DNA of 64,000 bases from Alphaproteobacteria bacterium (GTDB lineage Bacteria > Pseudomonadota > Alphaproteobacteria > RF32 > CAG-239), in contig JAFUEX010000024.1 of NCBI GenBank assembly GCA_017470165.1, positions 1 through 64,000 of the forward strand, written 5' to 3'. How positions within the stretch are numbered: the stretch's first letter is position 1; every line of letters starts with the position of its first letter. The notes under the pieces are model-generated. The model was not told the DNA's origin and searched no databases. It saw nothing but the letters and a program-made list of their open reading frames with translations. The position numbers were made by a program, and so were the translations under genes. Below are positions 63,336 through 64,000 of the stretch, piece after piece.

Positions 63336-64000
63336 CTTTCGAGGCCTCTGCTAGTTTATCAATTTCAAGTTTAACTCTTAGGTTGTATGTCCGTGCCCAA
63401 CGCATCCAGCCCATATAACTGGCAACTGTTGACCGGAATTGTTCGGCAGTCATTTTGTGTTTTTTTAAGGCAATGACAGCTTTCTTTAAGCGGCGCCTTG
63501 TCCTTTTGGCGGTGGATTTTCGCAAAAGGATATATTCCGGGAAGTGACGGTATCCTAAAAAGTCCACACCGCGCGATACAGGGAATAAATCGCATTTGCT
63601 GAGCTTCAATTTGAGCTTTTCGGTGCAAAATTGGCGAACTTTGGCAGCTACTTCGTTCAAGACTTTCTTGTCATTATGAAAGAAGCAGAAGTCGTCACAA
63701 TAGCGCAAATAACACTTGATTTTGAGTTCATGGCGGACAAATTGGTCAAGCTCGTTCAAATAAAGGTTGCCAAACCATTGACTTGTAAAGTTGCCGATCG
63801 GCGTATTTGTTTCGCCTTCAAAGCTATCTATAATGTCGTCAAGAAGCCAGAGGACATCCTTGTCCTTGATTTTTCGGCGAATGATCTTTTTCAAGATTTC
63901 ATGGTTGATTGACGGATAAAACTTTGAAATGTCGCATTTTAGGCAATACTTGTTTTTCCGGATATATTCCATTGTTTTAAGACTGCCTTTGTGCATTCCT
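63298..64000 (-). CDS. reverse transcriptase of DGR type (N terminus beyond the window)
   Basis: At least 232 residues visible. RT motifs: CDISKFYPSINHEIL (motif with catalytic Asp), IGNFTSQWFGNLYLNELD (IGxxxSQ, characteristic of diversity-generating retroelements), YLRYCDDFCFF (catalytic YxDD as YCDD) and GVDFLGYRHFPEYILLRK. The frame continues past the window; the Met at 63996 is internal, since the preceding codon gives Gly before MHKG, consistent with a conserved GxHK segment. avd, the template repeat and variable gene are not in the window. Confidence 0.85.
   Translation of the reverse strand, partial: GMHKGSLKTMEYIRKNKYCLKCDISKFYPSINHEILKKIIRRKIKDKDVLWLLDDIIDSFEGETNTPIGNFTSQWFGNLYLNELDQFVRHELKIKCYLRYCDDFCFFHNDKKVLNEVAAKVRQFCTEKLKLKLSKCDLFPVSRGVDFLGYRHFPEYILLRKSTAKRTRRRLKKAVIALKKHKMTAEQFRSTVASYMGWMRWARTYNLRVKLEIDKLAEASKDARNADEILARL

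Overview
The window reads as chromosomal DNA of an alphaproteobacterium with moderate-to-low GC, probably an uncultured, host-associated lineage. Lineage evidence: a GapR (DUF2312) gene beside pyruvate kinase; a FliX-like protein; an IalB-family protein beside rlmN; a short, C-terminal-only HprK next to tsaE; an alphaproteobacterial SOS box (GTTC-N7-GTTC) in front of recA; an RpoH promoter of the CTTG-N18-CYTATNT type in front of dnaK; and the mnmE/mnmG/rsmG/parA/parB/rho/coaE/dnaQ neighbourhood typical of alphaproteobacterial origins. The species cannot be named from sequence alone.

Layout. 1-0.6 kb is noncoding and repeat-like, ending at tRNA-Arg(CCT). 0.7-6 kb holds an M20 peptidase, an SH3 protein, a lipoprotein and a TerY-type signalling triad (VWA, PP2C, kinase) with a thioredoxin-like protein. 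6-18 kb carries parE, a DMT transporter, a GNAT enzyme, an Adk-like kinase, tRNA-Ala, radC, recA, yihY, fabI and gatCAB. 18-26 kb carries gapR, pyk, deoB, pgeF, an amidase, ruvX, dnaN and recF. 26-31 kb has an ABC exporter, a regulatory PTS (EIIA-Man and HPr), an orphan DNA methyltransferase, a 49-residue Cys-tailed peptide, lolA and xth. 31.6-47 kb is mostly on the minus strand: cvpA, radA, mlaFE, hprK, tsaE, a nuclease, parBA, rsmG, mnmG, mnmE and rho, with parS sites inside rsmG and mnmG.

Between rho and coaE (46951-47454) lies an AT-rich gene-free block with three perfect DnaA boxes. Gene orientation switches from mostly minus to mostly plus across it. I propose it as the chromosomal replication origin, with the parS sites about 7 kb away.

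To the right come coaE, dnaQ, a HAD enzyme, several exported proteins (an HExxH protein, a lipoprotein, a beta-barrel, a prepilin), fliX, dnaK, rlmN, ialB and cca. tRNA-fMet (58429-58505) is followed by a prophage that runs off the right edge. It has a tyrosine integrase with repeated putative arm sites, a DUF4160 / DUF2442-HigA toxin-antitoxin-like pair behind a strong promoter, then on the minus strand a translationally coupled late cassette: a DGR-type reverse transcriptase (cut by the window edge), three unknown proteins, a GH108-like endolysin and an overlapping Rz/Rz1-like spanin pair. The template repeat, avd and target gene expected for a DGR would lie beyond the right edge.
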